Of a stretch of 41,592 nucleotides of DNA, positions 20,359 through 31,671 are shown piece after piece; position 1 is the stretch's first letter; each line of letters starts with the position of its first letter. The translations under genes and the position numbers were made by a program. The stretch is from positions 1 through 41,592 of the forward strand of contig JAMQCK010000191.1 of NCBI GenBank assembly GCA_024196135.1, written 5' to 3'. The notes beneath the pieces were generated by a model. The model was given only the letters and a program-made list of their open reading frames with translations. It searched no databases and had not been told where the DNA came from. Source of the DNA: Pleurotus ostreatus/Saccharomyces cerevisiae fusant (Eukaryota > Opisthokonta).

Positions 20359-20991
20359 GCGATATCTTCCTTCCCTTCGACAGTCAGTTCCCCTTGTGTA
20401 TGTCCGTACTCGTCTTCTTTTACTGGGCCTCATGTTCGCTGTTTACCCGTCATGTGTCTGTCTTCCCTTTCCACTTATCTCTGCACATCATCTTTGTTCT
20501 TACTGGCTCAGTGGCTAGTGCGACGATGGCAGTGGCTCATTATGCGAAATCAGCGAACTTCAACCGTGACAGTTGATTCCACCCGTATCTGTCACACCTT
20601 TCCGCCTTGCCTTTCGCCATCACACGAGCTCGAAGCGCGGCTGTCGTCTCTGCTCCCTTCTGCAATCCGCGTGGCTTCATAATGTCTTCTCAAGTTCAAA
20701 TAGTACCCTGGACTCTCCTTTACTAGGCTTGACGTCCTGACTTTCGGACGCACCTTGGACCTGAGCTGGAATCGGAAAATGCATCGAGCGTACTGACTTG
20801 GATCTCTAGTCGGAAGCACTGGCCACCGTTGTCGAGCACTATCGTATCTCATCCTTCGCTTCTTTGGCGCCCATGCCGTATCTCGGAGTACACGCTGTAT
20901 CCCCGTGTGCCGCTAGCGCGGAAAGAGCGCGGACTTACATCGATATATGCGAACTGGAATTCCAGTACGCTTCTACCTGTTGCCCTCTTCC
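20359..20991. other. Intergenic spacer between BTB copies 2 and 3
   Basis: About 630 nt, rich in C/T on the plus strand in its first half (20370-20680). No gene, tRNA or repeat was recognised. It probably holds the copy 2 terminator region and the copy 3 promoter. Confidence 0.3.
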
Positions 20992-22626
20992 ATGACCTCG
21001 TCTAGTCGCTGCTCATCTGTGCAGTCGTTTGCCAGCGCTGATAGTATGTCCAGATCTGACACTGCCTCGCCTGAGGGAGCGCCTGCTTCCTTACCGGCGT
21101 ACACCGAGACGAATGGCTCGTCCCGCTCGGAACACGAGGACGGCACGAGCCGTCTGCAAAGCCATCGATTCTTTCTGGAGGACGGGAACGTACGGTTCCA
21201 GGTGCGTGCTACTCTTGAGCTGCTCGTCGCGGTCTGATGCAGAAGCGACCAGCTCGAGGACGGGACCTTGTTCAACGTCCATCGCTACTTTTTCAAGAAA
21301 CACGCGCCGTCGTTCGCAGCCGAATATCTTCAGGATGTAGCAGAGGAACCGATCAGGCTGCCCGGCATTACAACAATCGACTTTGAATGCTTTCTCACCA
21401 TGATCTATCCGTCGTGCGTATTGCTAGCCCCCACTGTGCAAGCAGGCGCTGACCACCGTCCCATCTATCGAAGTGAGATCGGCGAGCGAGACATCGAGAC
21501 CGTCGACGAGTGGACGTCGGTCCTCCGCCTTGCGACGAAGTGGGCTGTCCCTCGTCTGCGCACCCTCGCGATTCGCGAGATAGAGCCCAAGGCGACGCCC
21601 ATCGAGAAGGTCGTCACTGCCCGGGAATTCGACCTCGGCAAGGACTGGCTTCTCCCGTCGTTCACGGCCATCTGCACCTCGTCGAAGCCGCTCGACTACG
21701 AAGAAGCGGAGCGCCTCGGTCTGCGCACGGTCGTTGATATTGCGCGCATTAGGGAGGCGCGATGCAGGGCTAGCGATCATGAGCCGAAGGAGCGTGATTT
21801 TGACGTAGCCTCCTCTGTGCTGGCGAGTAGCGTCCTTGTACCTGCACAGGCGGTCTATGTCTCGCCATCAGGCGACCATGACCCTGTCATCGATGATCTC
21901 TCGCCAACTACCCTGTCTGAATCCTCCACGACGGATATTCCATCATCGCCAGCGGGTCCTGAAGGTGAGCTCACCGTCTGCATCAGAACGCATAGGAGCT
22001 CATCTATTCCAGACGTATCCTCGGACGGGGACGCGACGCAGGGACCTCATGCGCACGACACGCATCCAACAGGCGCTGAGGGTCCGTCCCATCTCGATGC
22101 TGTCACAAGCGATCAATCCACAGACGAGAGCGTCATGCCAGAGTCGTTGCTAGAACGTGCTTTGCTCGCGCTGAAGCTGGAGAAAGAAGGGGAGACTGAA
22201 CAGCCTGTGGCTGTGCACCCACACCAGAAACGCATATTAGCTCTTGCACAGAGCATCGTCGATCGACTCCCCAAACCCATTGTCCCCAGGCAACTTGAGA
22301 TCCCTACTGGTAGCTCACCAGACGACGCACTCAAAAGTACAGAAGATCGCCTCGCGTTGGTCATCGCCAAGCAACTCTTGAAGCGGCTAGCCACGGCGGG
22401 CAGTGACGCTTTGGATGGGCCCGCGGACGACACATCATTGAGCGTTTATATGCCGAAGAAGACCCCACCCTCTTCTCCTCTGAGGCGTTTACTCATGAGT
22501 TCACTTGAGCGGTGCGCTACCTCTTGTACCGTCTGACCAGCTGCTGATGCATGTTTCAGGGATGGTCTGACCGCTATATCCTGCATATACAATTCCAGGC
22601 TTATCCATGTCGCGATACCTCGCTAG
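20992..22626 (+). CDS. BTB/POZ-domain protein, array copy 3
   Basis: Exons 20992-21201, 21253-21413, 21474-22511 and 22560-22626 give 491 residues. The leader is MTSSSRCSSVQSFASADSM. The BTB core is HRFFLEDGNVRFQ, LEDGTLFNVHRYFFKKHAP, DFECFLTMIYPS, TVDEWTSVLRLATKW, VVTAREFDLGKDWLLPSF and LGLRTVVDIARIRE. The long middle region is Ser/Thr/Pro/Asp-rich and differs wholly from the other copies, and the helix near its end carries VHPHQKRILALAQSI. The last exon is shorter (DGLTAISCIYNSRLIHVAIP) but matches the siblings in position, phase and hydrophobic pattern. The leader is likely a short linear motif. No nuclear signal or zinc finger is visible, so a transcription-factor role is not supported. 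Confidence 0.84.
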
Positions 22627-23132
22627 CGCATGATTTCACTCAAAAAGAGCGATCTCATGAGCATCTTTGTGATCCACACCTTGCTAGTACATCGCTATTC
22701 AAGTTGCACATGGGGCTCTCAATATCTTACCCGTTGCTTGACGCTGTCTCCTCATTATGAATTTGAATCACTGGAGACGACGACGACTATGCGATTCGTG
22801 TTGATTTGATTCTTCAACTTGTCATCCGTATATTTAATTTCTTTTTTCTTATCCCAATATGCTCGGTTGCTCTTGCTCGTGTTCGAAAATGGTAGGCACG
22901 CCAAGGATAAGACGCGTTCGAACTCGAAACAAGTCGAAGACAACTCGCTGATCATGACACGTGATCTCACCTATTGTGGCGTTCGGAGAAGTCGCGACTT
23001 GCATCCCACCACCATCCGCTCAGTGTCCTGCGCCTAGCCGGCGCTGGCTCTGCAGACTGTAGCACTGGAACCTTTTTTCTCCTCACAGTATCGCTCTGTC
23101 TGAACGGTCCAAACGCCCAGTAGATCTTGGAC
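22627..23132. other. Intergenic spacer between BTB copies 3 and 4
   Basis: About 500 nt, more AT-rich than the coding DNA around it (especially 22750-22870). No gene is supported: the short frames at 22551-22760 (+) and 22755-22970 (-) lack motifs and splice support. Confidence 0.3.
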
Positions 23133-24635
23133 ATGACCCAGAACGACGGCGGCGCAGGTCATGACTTGCCCGTCAAGTATGGACCAGAGACGTGTGGACG
23201 CATGCCCTGTCATCGTTTTCACTTCGAAGATGGCAATATGGAAATTCGGGCACGTTATCCGGACCTTCCGTCATGCACAATACTGAGTACAATGCAGTTA
23301 GATGACGGCGCTTTTTACAAGATCCATCGTTATCTCTTCCATCAGTACTGCCCTCAATTCGTCGCACAGTACCTCCAGGACTCGTCGGAGCACATAATTG
23401 CTCTTCGCGATGTGGCGAGTCACGACTTTGAGCGGTTCTTATGTATGGTCTATCCCTCGTGCGTGCGGGTTTCGCCCATCTGTTCATTTCACTTATACGT
23501 CTCAGCGAAATTGGCGGGTGCGACATACGCTCGGTGGACGAATGGACCTCCATCTTGCGCATTGCTACCCGACTCTCTATCCCTCCTCTTTGCGCGCGTG
23601 CTATCCGCGAGATTGAACCTACAGCCACGCCTATCGAGAAGGTCGCCATCGCACGCGAATTCAGTCTCGGCGACTGCTGGCTCCTACCGGCGTTTACCGC
23701 GATCTGTGAAGCAGACAAGTGGCTGAACTACGAGGACGCAGAGCGTCTGGGCCTGCGCACTGTCGTCGAGATAGGACGCATCAGGGAACAACAGCGTAGC
23801 GCTCGTGATTTCGCCGCTGCCGTGCGCACAAGTCCCATCCTCATGTCCTTGGAGTATACGCCCTCACCTTCGTTGGTCTCAGCCGACACATGGCCTGGAT
23901 ACTCCGCGACGAGTCTTCAGGGATTCACCTCGACGGCTAACTCAGTCGCGGAGCTGCCTCCCTCGTTATCGGTTGCACGTGGTGCTGAAGGCTCCGAGAC
24001 GGATCGCATACCTTCACGCCAGAACGATTTTGCTTCTATTCACGCCGGAATCAAGGACATCAGCGCCCGGATTGCGCATTCGACTCTCCAGCAACTCGAG
24101 ATGACTGAAGCAGCCGGCGCGCGCGACTACTTTCATCCCACTATCTACGCCCTTGAACTGGCCCATCGCATCGAGAATGACAAGTCCCCTGCCTCCATGA
24201 TGCAGCTCGGATGGCGTCGGGCTCGCTTGGAACGCTTCATCCATGCTGAAATTGGCTACCTCTCAGGCGGAGGCGGAGAAAAGGATATGGATGCGACCAG
24301 ATACAGTTACTACTCAATCGTTGAGGCCGCGGGTCAGCCTCTCGCTAGGATCGCGGCAAGACAGCTACTGCGACGTGGCCATTGCTTTTGCAAGGACTTT
24401 GACCCAGATTGTCCGGTCAATTCTGAGAAACTCGTTATACGCAACATCCAGTCGTCCAGCACAAAGAAGGAAGTGGAGACGGGGTTGCGAAGGTGAGAAA
24501 GACGCGGTTCCGAGATGCATATTTACTGACAATGATGTTAGGTACGGCTTCGTCGTCTCCACTATCGAGAATGCCAACACGGCGGTATGCGTGGAAGTAC
24601 CTGCTCGTCTAGCGTACTATCTTTTGGGCCCGTGA
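23133..24635 (+). CDS. BTB/POZ-domain protein, array copy 4 (short leader)
   Basis: Best model: exons 23133-23249, 23298-23458, 23506-24492 and 24542-24635, 452 residues. The BTB segments are HRFHFEDGNMEIR, LDDGAFYKIHRYLFHQYCP, DFERFLCMVYPS, SVDEWTSILRIATR, VAIAREFSLGDCWLLPAF and LGLRTVVEIGRIRE. They are followed by a Ser-rich linker, MMQLGWRRARLERFI and the last exon YGFVVSTIENANTAVCVEVP. Unlike its siblings it lacks the Ser-rich SPSVQSFAS leader and starts with MTQNDGGAGHD. The first intron would need a GC donor (GCACGT at 23250, acceptor AG at 23297). Alternatively those 48 nt, which are in frame and free of stops, are translated and add 16 residues inside the domain. Confidence 0.78.
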
Positions 24636-24932
24636 GCTTTGCATGTACGACTTACCATTGGGCGAAGAAAATGCACAGCGAATGAACGCTGCTACCTTTT
24701 GGCGGCATCTTCTTGCGTCTTCTGGACTCGCGAGGAGTTGCCTCGTCAAGTGCGAAGACTCCATGTCCGCTGCAAGTGACAACGTGTCTCCCTTTCCCGT
24801 TTACAGGCGCTTTGTGGGTGCTTCTCAGTCATCTGCGCCGCTCACGCGCCGGCCCTCAACACGCACCCGCCGCATGTTGGTGCCGTACTAGGTCGGCTCC
24901 TATCTGCCCTTGCATCTTTCTTCCCAACGCCG

Positions 24933-26550
24933 ATGCCTAACCAGACTCGTTCACCTTCTGTCCAGTCCTTCGCGAGTGCTGAAAGCATGTCGCTACCCGC
25001 TACATCCACGCCGGGATCGCCAGTCGTTTTGCCTGCGGCTCTGCACGAGGAGGATGCGCCTCGTGTCATGAGCGCGACGCACAATGCAAGTACGGCGAAG
25101 GAGGCATCGCAGGAGCACCGATTCTACCTAAGGGACGGGAACGTCAAGCTCGAGGTGTGCTTGCCCCGTATTTTGCCAACCTAATCGCGTCACTAACATT
25201 GTCGATGCCCAGCTCGATGACGGAACGTTGTACAACGTCCACCGCTACTTCTTCGATACCTACGCACCCAAGTTCACCGAGGAGTATCTCGACGACGCAG
25301 AGAAGTCATCGCCCATCAAGCTCGCAGGCGTCTCCGGCGTCGACTTTCAGCGCTTCTTGTCCATCGTCTACCCCACGTGCGTCGCCATCCCGTTGTCAAC
25401 CTACCCTGCTCACTTTCAATCCAGCAAGCTTGGCAGATGCGATATCCACACAGTCGACGAGTGGACCTCCGTCCTCCGCCTCGCTACCAGATGGTCCATC
25501 GAGAGCCTGTGCGACCTCGCCATCGAGGAGATCAAGCCCATGGCCTCCCCCTTCGATAAGGTGACCATCGCTCGTGAATTCGACCTCGGGCCTGGATGGC
25601 TTCTCCCTGCCTTCGTCAACATCTGCGAGAGGCCGAACTGGCTGAACCGAGACGAGGCTGAGAGGCTTGGGCTTCCTACTGTGGTCGAAATAGGCAGGAT
25701 CAGGGAGGAGGCGCGCATGGTCGGACACACATTCGACATGCTTGCCGCTGTGCGCGCGAGCGAGGTCTTAGTTCCGGGCGGGCATGAAGAAGTAAAGGAC
25801 AGCGGCTCTGCGCCACTAGGGTCTCCCATGACGCCCACTTCGCTGGTGAACGTGCCCGAGTCGACGACGGACACCTTGGCGTCGCTTGACGCCCAATCCT
25901 CCTCCGCGTCTCCATCTTCCTCACCGACCCCTCCACCATTCGTGCCTGCTGTCTCCTGTCGACAATCTACTCTCGCAGGATATAGAGACCAACTCGCCTA
26001 CCTGCAGAGCACGGAGATCGCTGAGGAGGCGAAGTACTGCAACATGCCTATCAATCGCGCGCTGTTTGCTATGAACCTGATGCGCCGGATGAAGGGAGAT
26101 ACGTCGCCAGAAGCTGAGCGTCATCGCGCGTGGCGCCAGGCGCGCGTGGATAGCATCATCCGCGACCTGGCTATTAGTTCTGGTTATCTGCCAGAACCGG
26201 CTGACGAATTATCTAATCCTTTTGGCGCACCAGACATCTTTGTCATACAGAACCGTCTTGCGAGTATACTCTGTGCGAAGCTGCGCGCTGGCAAGCTGAG
26301 CTCGGAGTGGCGTCCTGGTCGCATCGAAGGAATTCTAATTGTTCATTTCGATAAGAACAACATTCTCAGCAGACAGTGCCGAAAGGAAGCTCTTGAGAGG
26401 TGAGCAGCCGAGTTCTCTGCGACTTCAGGGCAACTGATTATCGCCAACAGGGTGAACTGGAAGGTGACGGAAGCAGCTCCCAACGATTTGCGCGTGTTGA
26501 TTCCATCTTGGGACTGCGAGGATAGTGATGTGCCCAGGTACGCCATGTGA
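24933..26550 (+). CDS. BTB/POZ-domain protein, array copy 5
   Basis: Exons 24933-25154, 25213-25376, 25425-26399 and 26451-26550 give 486 residues. The leader is MPNQTRSPSVQSFASAESM. The BTB core is HRFYLRDGNVKLE, LDDGTLYNVHRYFFDTYAP, DFQRFLSIVYPT, TVDEWTSVLRLATRW, VTIAREFDLGPGWLLPAF and LGLPTVVEIGRIREE. A Ser/Pro/Thr-rich linker follows, then a helical part (AERHRAWRQARVDSII) and the last exon VNWKVTEAAPNDLRVLIPSW. The stop at 26548-26550 assumes that a possible donor at 26537 is not used. The second exon is 164 nt, one codon longer than in copies 2-4. It is the last gene of the array; the next gene is the convergent RhoGEF at 26927. Confidence 0.84.
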
Positions 26551-26926
26551 TTTGTTACAGCGCTCGTATACGCCGCGCAGAGAAGTACCATCTCGTCATC
26601 ATTGGCACAGCAGCACATACAAAGGCCCCCGTGTACAAAGGATGAAGAGGGGATTGTGTGCATCCCCGCAAAGGTTGAGGGTGCCATCCTCCGAGATGCA
26701 TGGAAATCATTTCTATTATACATATGATGGGTACTACGTACATGCATCTATACAAGTGCAGCAGAGATGTTGCCATAAATGAGATGTAGTGAGTGGTATA
26801 ATAGCGTGAGCGCAGTTGGATCCAAAACAATAAGCAAGTAAGTAAATCAGTAGATAACCTAGAGATCGAAAACCAAGAAGGGCACCTAAATCAAAACGCG
26901 TCCGAACGAGCGCACCCACAGCCTCA
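26551..26926. other. Convergent intergenic gap between the BTB array and the RhoGEF gene
   Basis: About 375 nt between two 3' ends. It is AT-richer in 26700-26870, with runs such as AAGTAAGTAAATC and ACATACATGCATC-like stretches typical of 3' untranslated DNA. No gene is supported; the frames on both strands (26343-26830) are short and without motifs. Confidence 0.3.
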
Positions 26927-29900
26927 TCACGACACTTCACCTGGGTCCACAAGGTTCAGGAAACTCGCCAACGCCCATCCAATCTTCTCCTTGTGTGGCT
27001 TATCCCCCTCCCGCTGTTCCGCTGCAAGACGACATAAAAGCAAGCAATCCTCGCCCCCGTCGCACCAAACCGGGTAGTCCGGATGCTCGCTTGGGGGTCC
27101 CGCCTCCTGCAGAACTCGCAGGATCTGGCCCGGGACGAGCGAAAGCAGGGGGTATCCACGATACACGAGGTCCGGCCGTCCAAGCAGAGATCCCGTCCGC
27201 CTGTGATGCTTCGGCGAGGGGGTATACGCTTGCAGGACGCGGACGAGGTATGTCTTGTCCTCTGGCAACCAGTCCGCACCCGTCTCTTCCTTCGGGCGCG
27301 ACGATCTTGCGCTGCGCGAGCGGAAGAGGCTCGCTGTGCGCGACTTGTGGTCCTTCACCTCAAGCGTGCTGCGGGATCGCTGCGGCGCGCCGTCCGTCGG
27401 CCACAAGGAGTCACGCCCAGGGTACGTACTACTCGACGGCGATGGACGTGTCGACGAAGGTGATGCGTCAGCGAAAGATGCAGCGGATGGTGATGGACTG
27501 CTTTCGAACCCGCCGTAGGACGTCCGCGGCCGCTCTCGCCTTCGACTCGGCGCACGACGCAGGTTCGACATCGACTTTGCGCTCGCCAACGGCGGCAGCT
27601 CGTCTTCCTCCAGCGGGGGTATGTCTGCGCTCGAGATGCCGAGCATCAATGGGCTAGCTAGTCCTCGGCGGCTCGCACTGCTCGGACGACGCGAAGGTGT
27701 GTGCAAGAAGGAGCGCGTAAACTTGCGGAAGCGACCTTCATGGTGACCGTCAGGGAAGTTGCCATCGACGTCCGTCTCGCCAGCCGGCGGTGCCGGCTTG
27801 CTCTCCTCCGAGCGTAGATCCGGCGTATGCGGTCGAGAGAATAGATCCGGCGTGTAGCTCCGCAGGGAGGGTGGTTTGGACCTGAGGGCAGCGCGGGCTT
27901 CGGTGATGAGCCTCTCCTTCCGCTCGCGCTCGCTCTTCTTCTCTTCCTCCTTCCTCGCGCGCTCCTCCTCTTTCCGGGCCTTGTCCTCCTCCTTGCGCGC
28001 CTTCTCCTCTTCTCTCTGCCGCCGCTTCTCCTGCACGGTGTTGTTCCACTCCAGCACGCGCCGCGCCTTCTCATCCAGCTCATCCTCCGCGGGTTTCGTC
28101 TCCTGCACATCACCCGTATTCTTCCTCTCGGGTACGGCCCTTTCTTTCGCCTTCTCCGGAGTCTTCTTCCCTTTCTTGCTCTCGAGCCGAGGCGGCGCGA
28201 CATGCATGCCCAAGGACATCCCGCCAAGCATCACATTGCGCAGCTCATCGTCACGCAGGGTATTCCCGGACGACGACGCTGCCGATGCTTTGCTCTGTAT
28301 CCTCGGATCAGTACAACAGCGAAACAGCACTTGGGAAAATCCTACCTTGACAGATGGTGCTCTCGGCGGGCTTGCTGCCACCGATCCTACGGTCGTCCAC
28401 GACGAACCCGTCATACTACTGTTCCACGACTCCGTGCTCATCTCGCGCTCCCGATCGCGCGCACGCACATAGTGTGGCCCAGGAGTCGACTTGGTAGATG
28501 CAGGCGACTTCGACTTCGATGATAGCGGCGACTTTGCCGACGGGGACGTCGACAGCGTAGCAAGGCCAGCGATGGCAAGGTTGACCTTATCGCAAATGTC
28601 AGCGTGATGCTCAGGATGCGCACCGTATCAAGCTCACCTTACTCGCACTCTTGCTGAGCTCCGAGCTGACCGCGCTCGCCTTCGACGACACAGACGTCTT
28701 CCGCTCCTCAATACCCTCCTTCCTCCGGACAGGCTCCAGCGATATGCGGCGTAGTGGCTCCAACGGTGAATGCGGGTCGAGCAAGGTCTCCGACCCGCTT
28801 TCTCGCCACGCGAGGGGACTCGTACTCCTTCCGAGGATAGGGCTGCTTCTGCGCTTAAGCGCCTTCGGGCTCGACGGGCTCTCCGACCTGAAGGTGCTGC
28901 TATCTGGGACAAGAAGCCTGCTTGAGTTGGGGCTGTCCATCGCCATGGTATGCCTTGGTGACGGGGGCATAGCATATAATCTGCCGACTTCGGATATATC
29001 ATCGGTAAGAACGTCGCCAGAGAACTCGGATATGTTCGAGTTGGATAGGTTCCTCGCCGCCGAGACGTTGCCAGCGGACGCGGCGTAAGGGTGACCGGCG
29101 AACAAATAGTTGCCGTTTACGGCGTCTTGCTGCCGGCTAAACGCGCCGTCGTCGCGAGGTGTGCGCGGCGAGTCTTCCCATCCTGACATATCTGCCGGAT
29201 CGCGACCGGGGTCAAAGCGGGAATAGGACTGGAAAGATTCGTCCTCAGGGCCGGGCGAAGGGGGCCATGCAGCGGCACCGTAGGGGTGCGCTATGCGTGG
29301 CGTGGTATAAGTTTGGGTAGGTGTGGTATATGATTGGCCTGGGGAAGCGTATAGGTCGGGAGGTGGAGGTGGCGGCGTCCCCGATCGGCGAGGCGCAGAG
29401 TGCGACGGGCGTGGTGGCGTGTACGACTGCGTGAACGTCTCGTGAATCGGCGTCACGAACGGCTCTGCAGGGGTGTTAGATTGGGTCGTACATGGAGCAC
29501 CGACAACGCACCATCCACCTGCGGCGCACTCCGCCCGCCACTCTTCCGACGCTTCTTGTCTGGAAGTGGCGCGCATATACGCAGTGCCTGTATGCGGGAC
29601 AACGGCCCACTGACGCGCTCTTCATATAGCGCCATAACGTTCGCGTCTGCGGATTCATGGTCGTGCAGTTTGTCGTACAGATCGTGCCACATCTCCGCCG
29701 AGGTGTGATAGTACTCTGCCTGCAGCTCGACCAGTTTGCCTATGCAGAGCGTCAGCGCCTTCTCCGTGAGGCGTATAAGCTCCGGCAGCTCTTGCGCGAG
29801 GGTAGTCCGGAGCGCGACGTACGTCTGGCTGGCGCGGATTGCGGCTGCAGACGTACTCCCGCCGGCTGCGGTGACAGGCGTATTAAGCAGCGCATGGTGA

Positions 29901-31000
29901 GCGCCCGAGAGCTTGAACATCTCCGCGCACAGATACGTGCCCTTCTTGACGGGTTTCAGCGTTTGGAAGAGTGGACTAAGTATGGTCTCCGTCTCGAGTT
30001 CGGTGTCGCGGAGGATGGCGACAAGCGCGAGGTACGCCTGGACGCCTCCGGACCCGGTCGCCTCAAGTGCACGGGCGAAAGACTGGGAGAATTGGTCGAG
30101 TGCGGAGTGCGCGTCGTGAAGGGCACTTGCATATGCAATGATCGCGCGCGCGAACTGCGTGATATGCTGGCAAAGGGCGAAGAGGCGTTTGCTGAGGCAG
30201 CAGACGAGCCAGTAGTCCTGATGGTCTTCCTCGACGCGCTTGCGCTGCGGACCGGGCTTGCCATTGAGCACCGCGAGCACGAGCTCCTTCCTCCTCCGCT
30301 GCTCGTTGATGCGCCCGGCGATTTCTTCGAGCGCGCACTTGGCCTCATACAGTGCAGGTCGATCGGGATGGGATTCGGGGGTAGCATCATGAAGGGCACC
30401 GAGCAGGAGGGGGTACTTGAGCAGGCGCTGGACGGGCTTGATGAGGAGAGAGGCAAGGTCCCACGCGGTAGTGTATCGCGCCGCGAGTGCCTGAGTAGTG
30501 GCGATGTATTGCTCGTACGCGGGGGTGCGGGGTATAGCTGAGAGCCGTTCGGCGGCGTAGTCATGTCGGGTGATGTAGCGTGCGTACGGTGCTTCGAGCG
30601 TCGGTGCGACTTGAAGGAAGAGTGTCCCGACATCCTCCTCTCCTTGCTCGAGGCACTGCGCAAGCCGTTGCGCGATTCCGGCGAGTTCAGCGACGTTCCC
30701 GAAGATGATGTCCACGTCCTCGGGAGACATGGGTAGTCCATCGACACTGTTGTCGGACGAGGTCGACGCGCGGGAGGCGGGAGGCGTCGGGAGGGCTATG
30801 GCCTCGCCCCGCGCAAGAGGGACATAGATCTGGTCGATGAGTGTGAGGTCGGACGCATAGGCCCGCTCGCTGAGGATCAGCTCCTGGAGCGCATGAGCGC
30901 GCTTCGTCTGTGCCTGCGCCGAGGGTGGGGACGGTGGTGGGGTAGGCATGGACGTCGGCGACGTCGACAACGACGACGGCTCGCGGCAAGGCGTGGTCAT
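26927..31000 (-). CDS. Rho-family guanine nucleotide exchange factor (DH domain, BAR-like region, SH3-like C-terminus)
   Basis: Exons, in transcription order: 31000-29492, 29426-28638, 28585-28346 and 28294-26927. Together they encode 1301 residues. The DH (Dbl homology) domain is near residues 30-260: HALQELILSERAYASDLTLI, then LIKPVQRLLKYPLLL, the core helix of RhoGEFs. Residues about 270-490 are helical (DQFSQSFARALEAT and LVELQAEYYHTSAEMWHDL) and fit a BAR-like membrane-curvature domain, as in Tuba/Gef1-type Cdc42 exchange factors. Then follow long Ser/Pro-rich disorder, a Glu/Arg/Lys coiled coil (around 27950-28060) and a C-terminal segment with SLVPGQILRVLQEAG and IGWALASFLNLV, which looks like a divergent SH3 domain. 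The protein would activate Cdc42- or Rho-type GTPases in polarity or septation. The start at 31000 follows an upstream in-frame ATG at 31072 that cannot be excluded. Confidence 0.88.
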
Positions 31001-31671
31001 CGCGTGGTCTCTCCGGGCCGCGATATTGATCGGCGTATTCGAACCGAGTTCAAGTTCGAAGGTAAAGCACAAGGCCAGCGCTCTATCTAGAGAGTAATGT
31101 GTGGTGATGAAGGGGAGCGCAACGAAGCTGTGGCGGTAGATGAGAGCGGGATGAAGGAAGGGCGACCGCTCTATTGAAGCTGGGTGGCGTGATCACGGCA
31201 GCATTTATCTTCGCCGCAAATGATCCATTTGCTACCGGTTCTATGGCTCTTGCCGTCATAGACATCTTCTGACACGCATTTGCAGCATAAACGACCAATG
31301 TAATCACTCTGTCCAACATTCATGTTTTGCAGTCACAGTAAGGAGGCCCTCGCGAAAGAGCACGCAGGCGATAATCATACCAACCGGAGAGTGCCGGACG
31401 GCGAGCAATTCATAAGGTATCACCCCGATATGTCAGGGACAAAAACTCGTCTACCGACCTACAGTACTATTTTTCTGTCCCATTCTCTTCTTCAGAGCCG
31501 GCGGTTTCCTGCTGTGTAATTAGTCCAGTTGAACTTCAAGTTCGACGCGTGAGCGAAGCTCGTGACCGTGACAGCACGTGGCTGGTTTCTGACCAGGTAG
31601 GCGCCGTTCCTCTTCCAGGACTGCATCTTCGTTTAGCGGAGATCGCTGTTACGATTGGACAGCGTCTTAGG
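31001..31671. promoter_or_regulatory. Divergent promoter region between the RhoGEF and F-box copy 1
   Basis: About 670 nt between two divergent starts. No gene or clear core element is supported. A short plus frame (31322-31519) has no motif. An upstream in-frame ATG for the F-box gene at 31549 is discounted because copy 2 supports the start at 31672. Confidence 0.3.

Noticed and set aside
27876..28472. Plus-strand frame of 198 codons rich in Ser and Phe
   Set aside because: It is the complement of the Glu/Arg/Lys coiled coil of the RhoGEF; the Ser/Phe repeat is only its mirror.
29657..30541. Long open frame of 294 codons on the plus strand
   Set aside because: It lies wholly antisense to the DH/BAR part of the RhoGEF, whose frame has clear motifs. 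It has no motif of its own and is a by-product of GC-rich codons.
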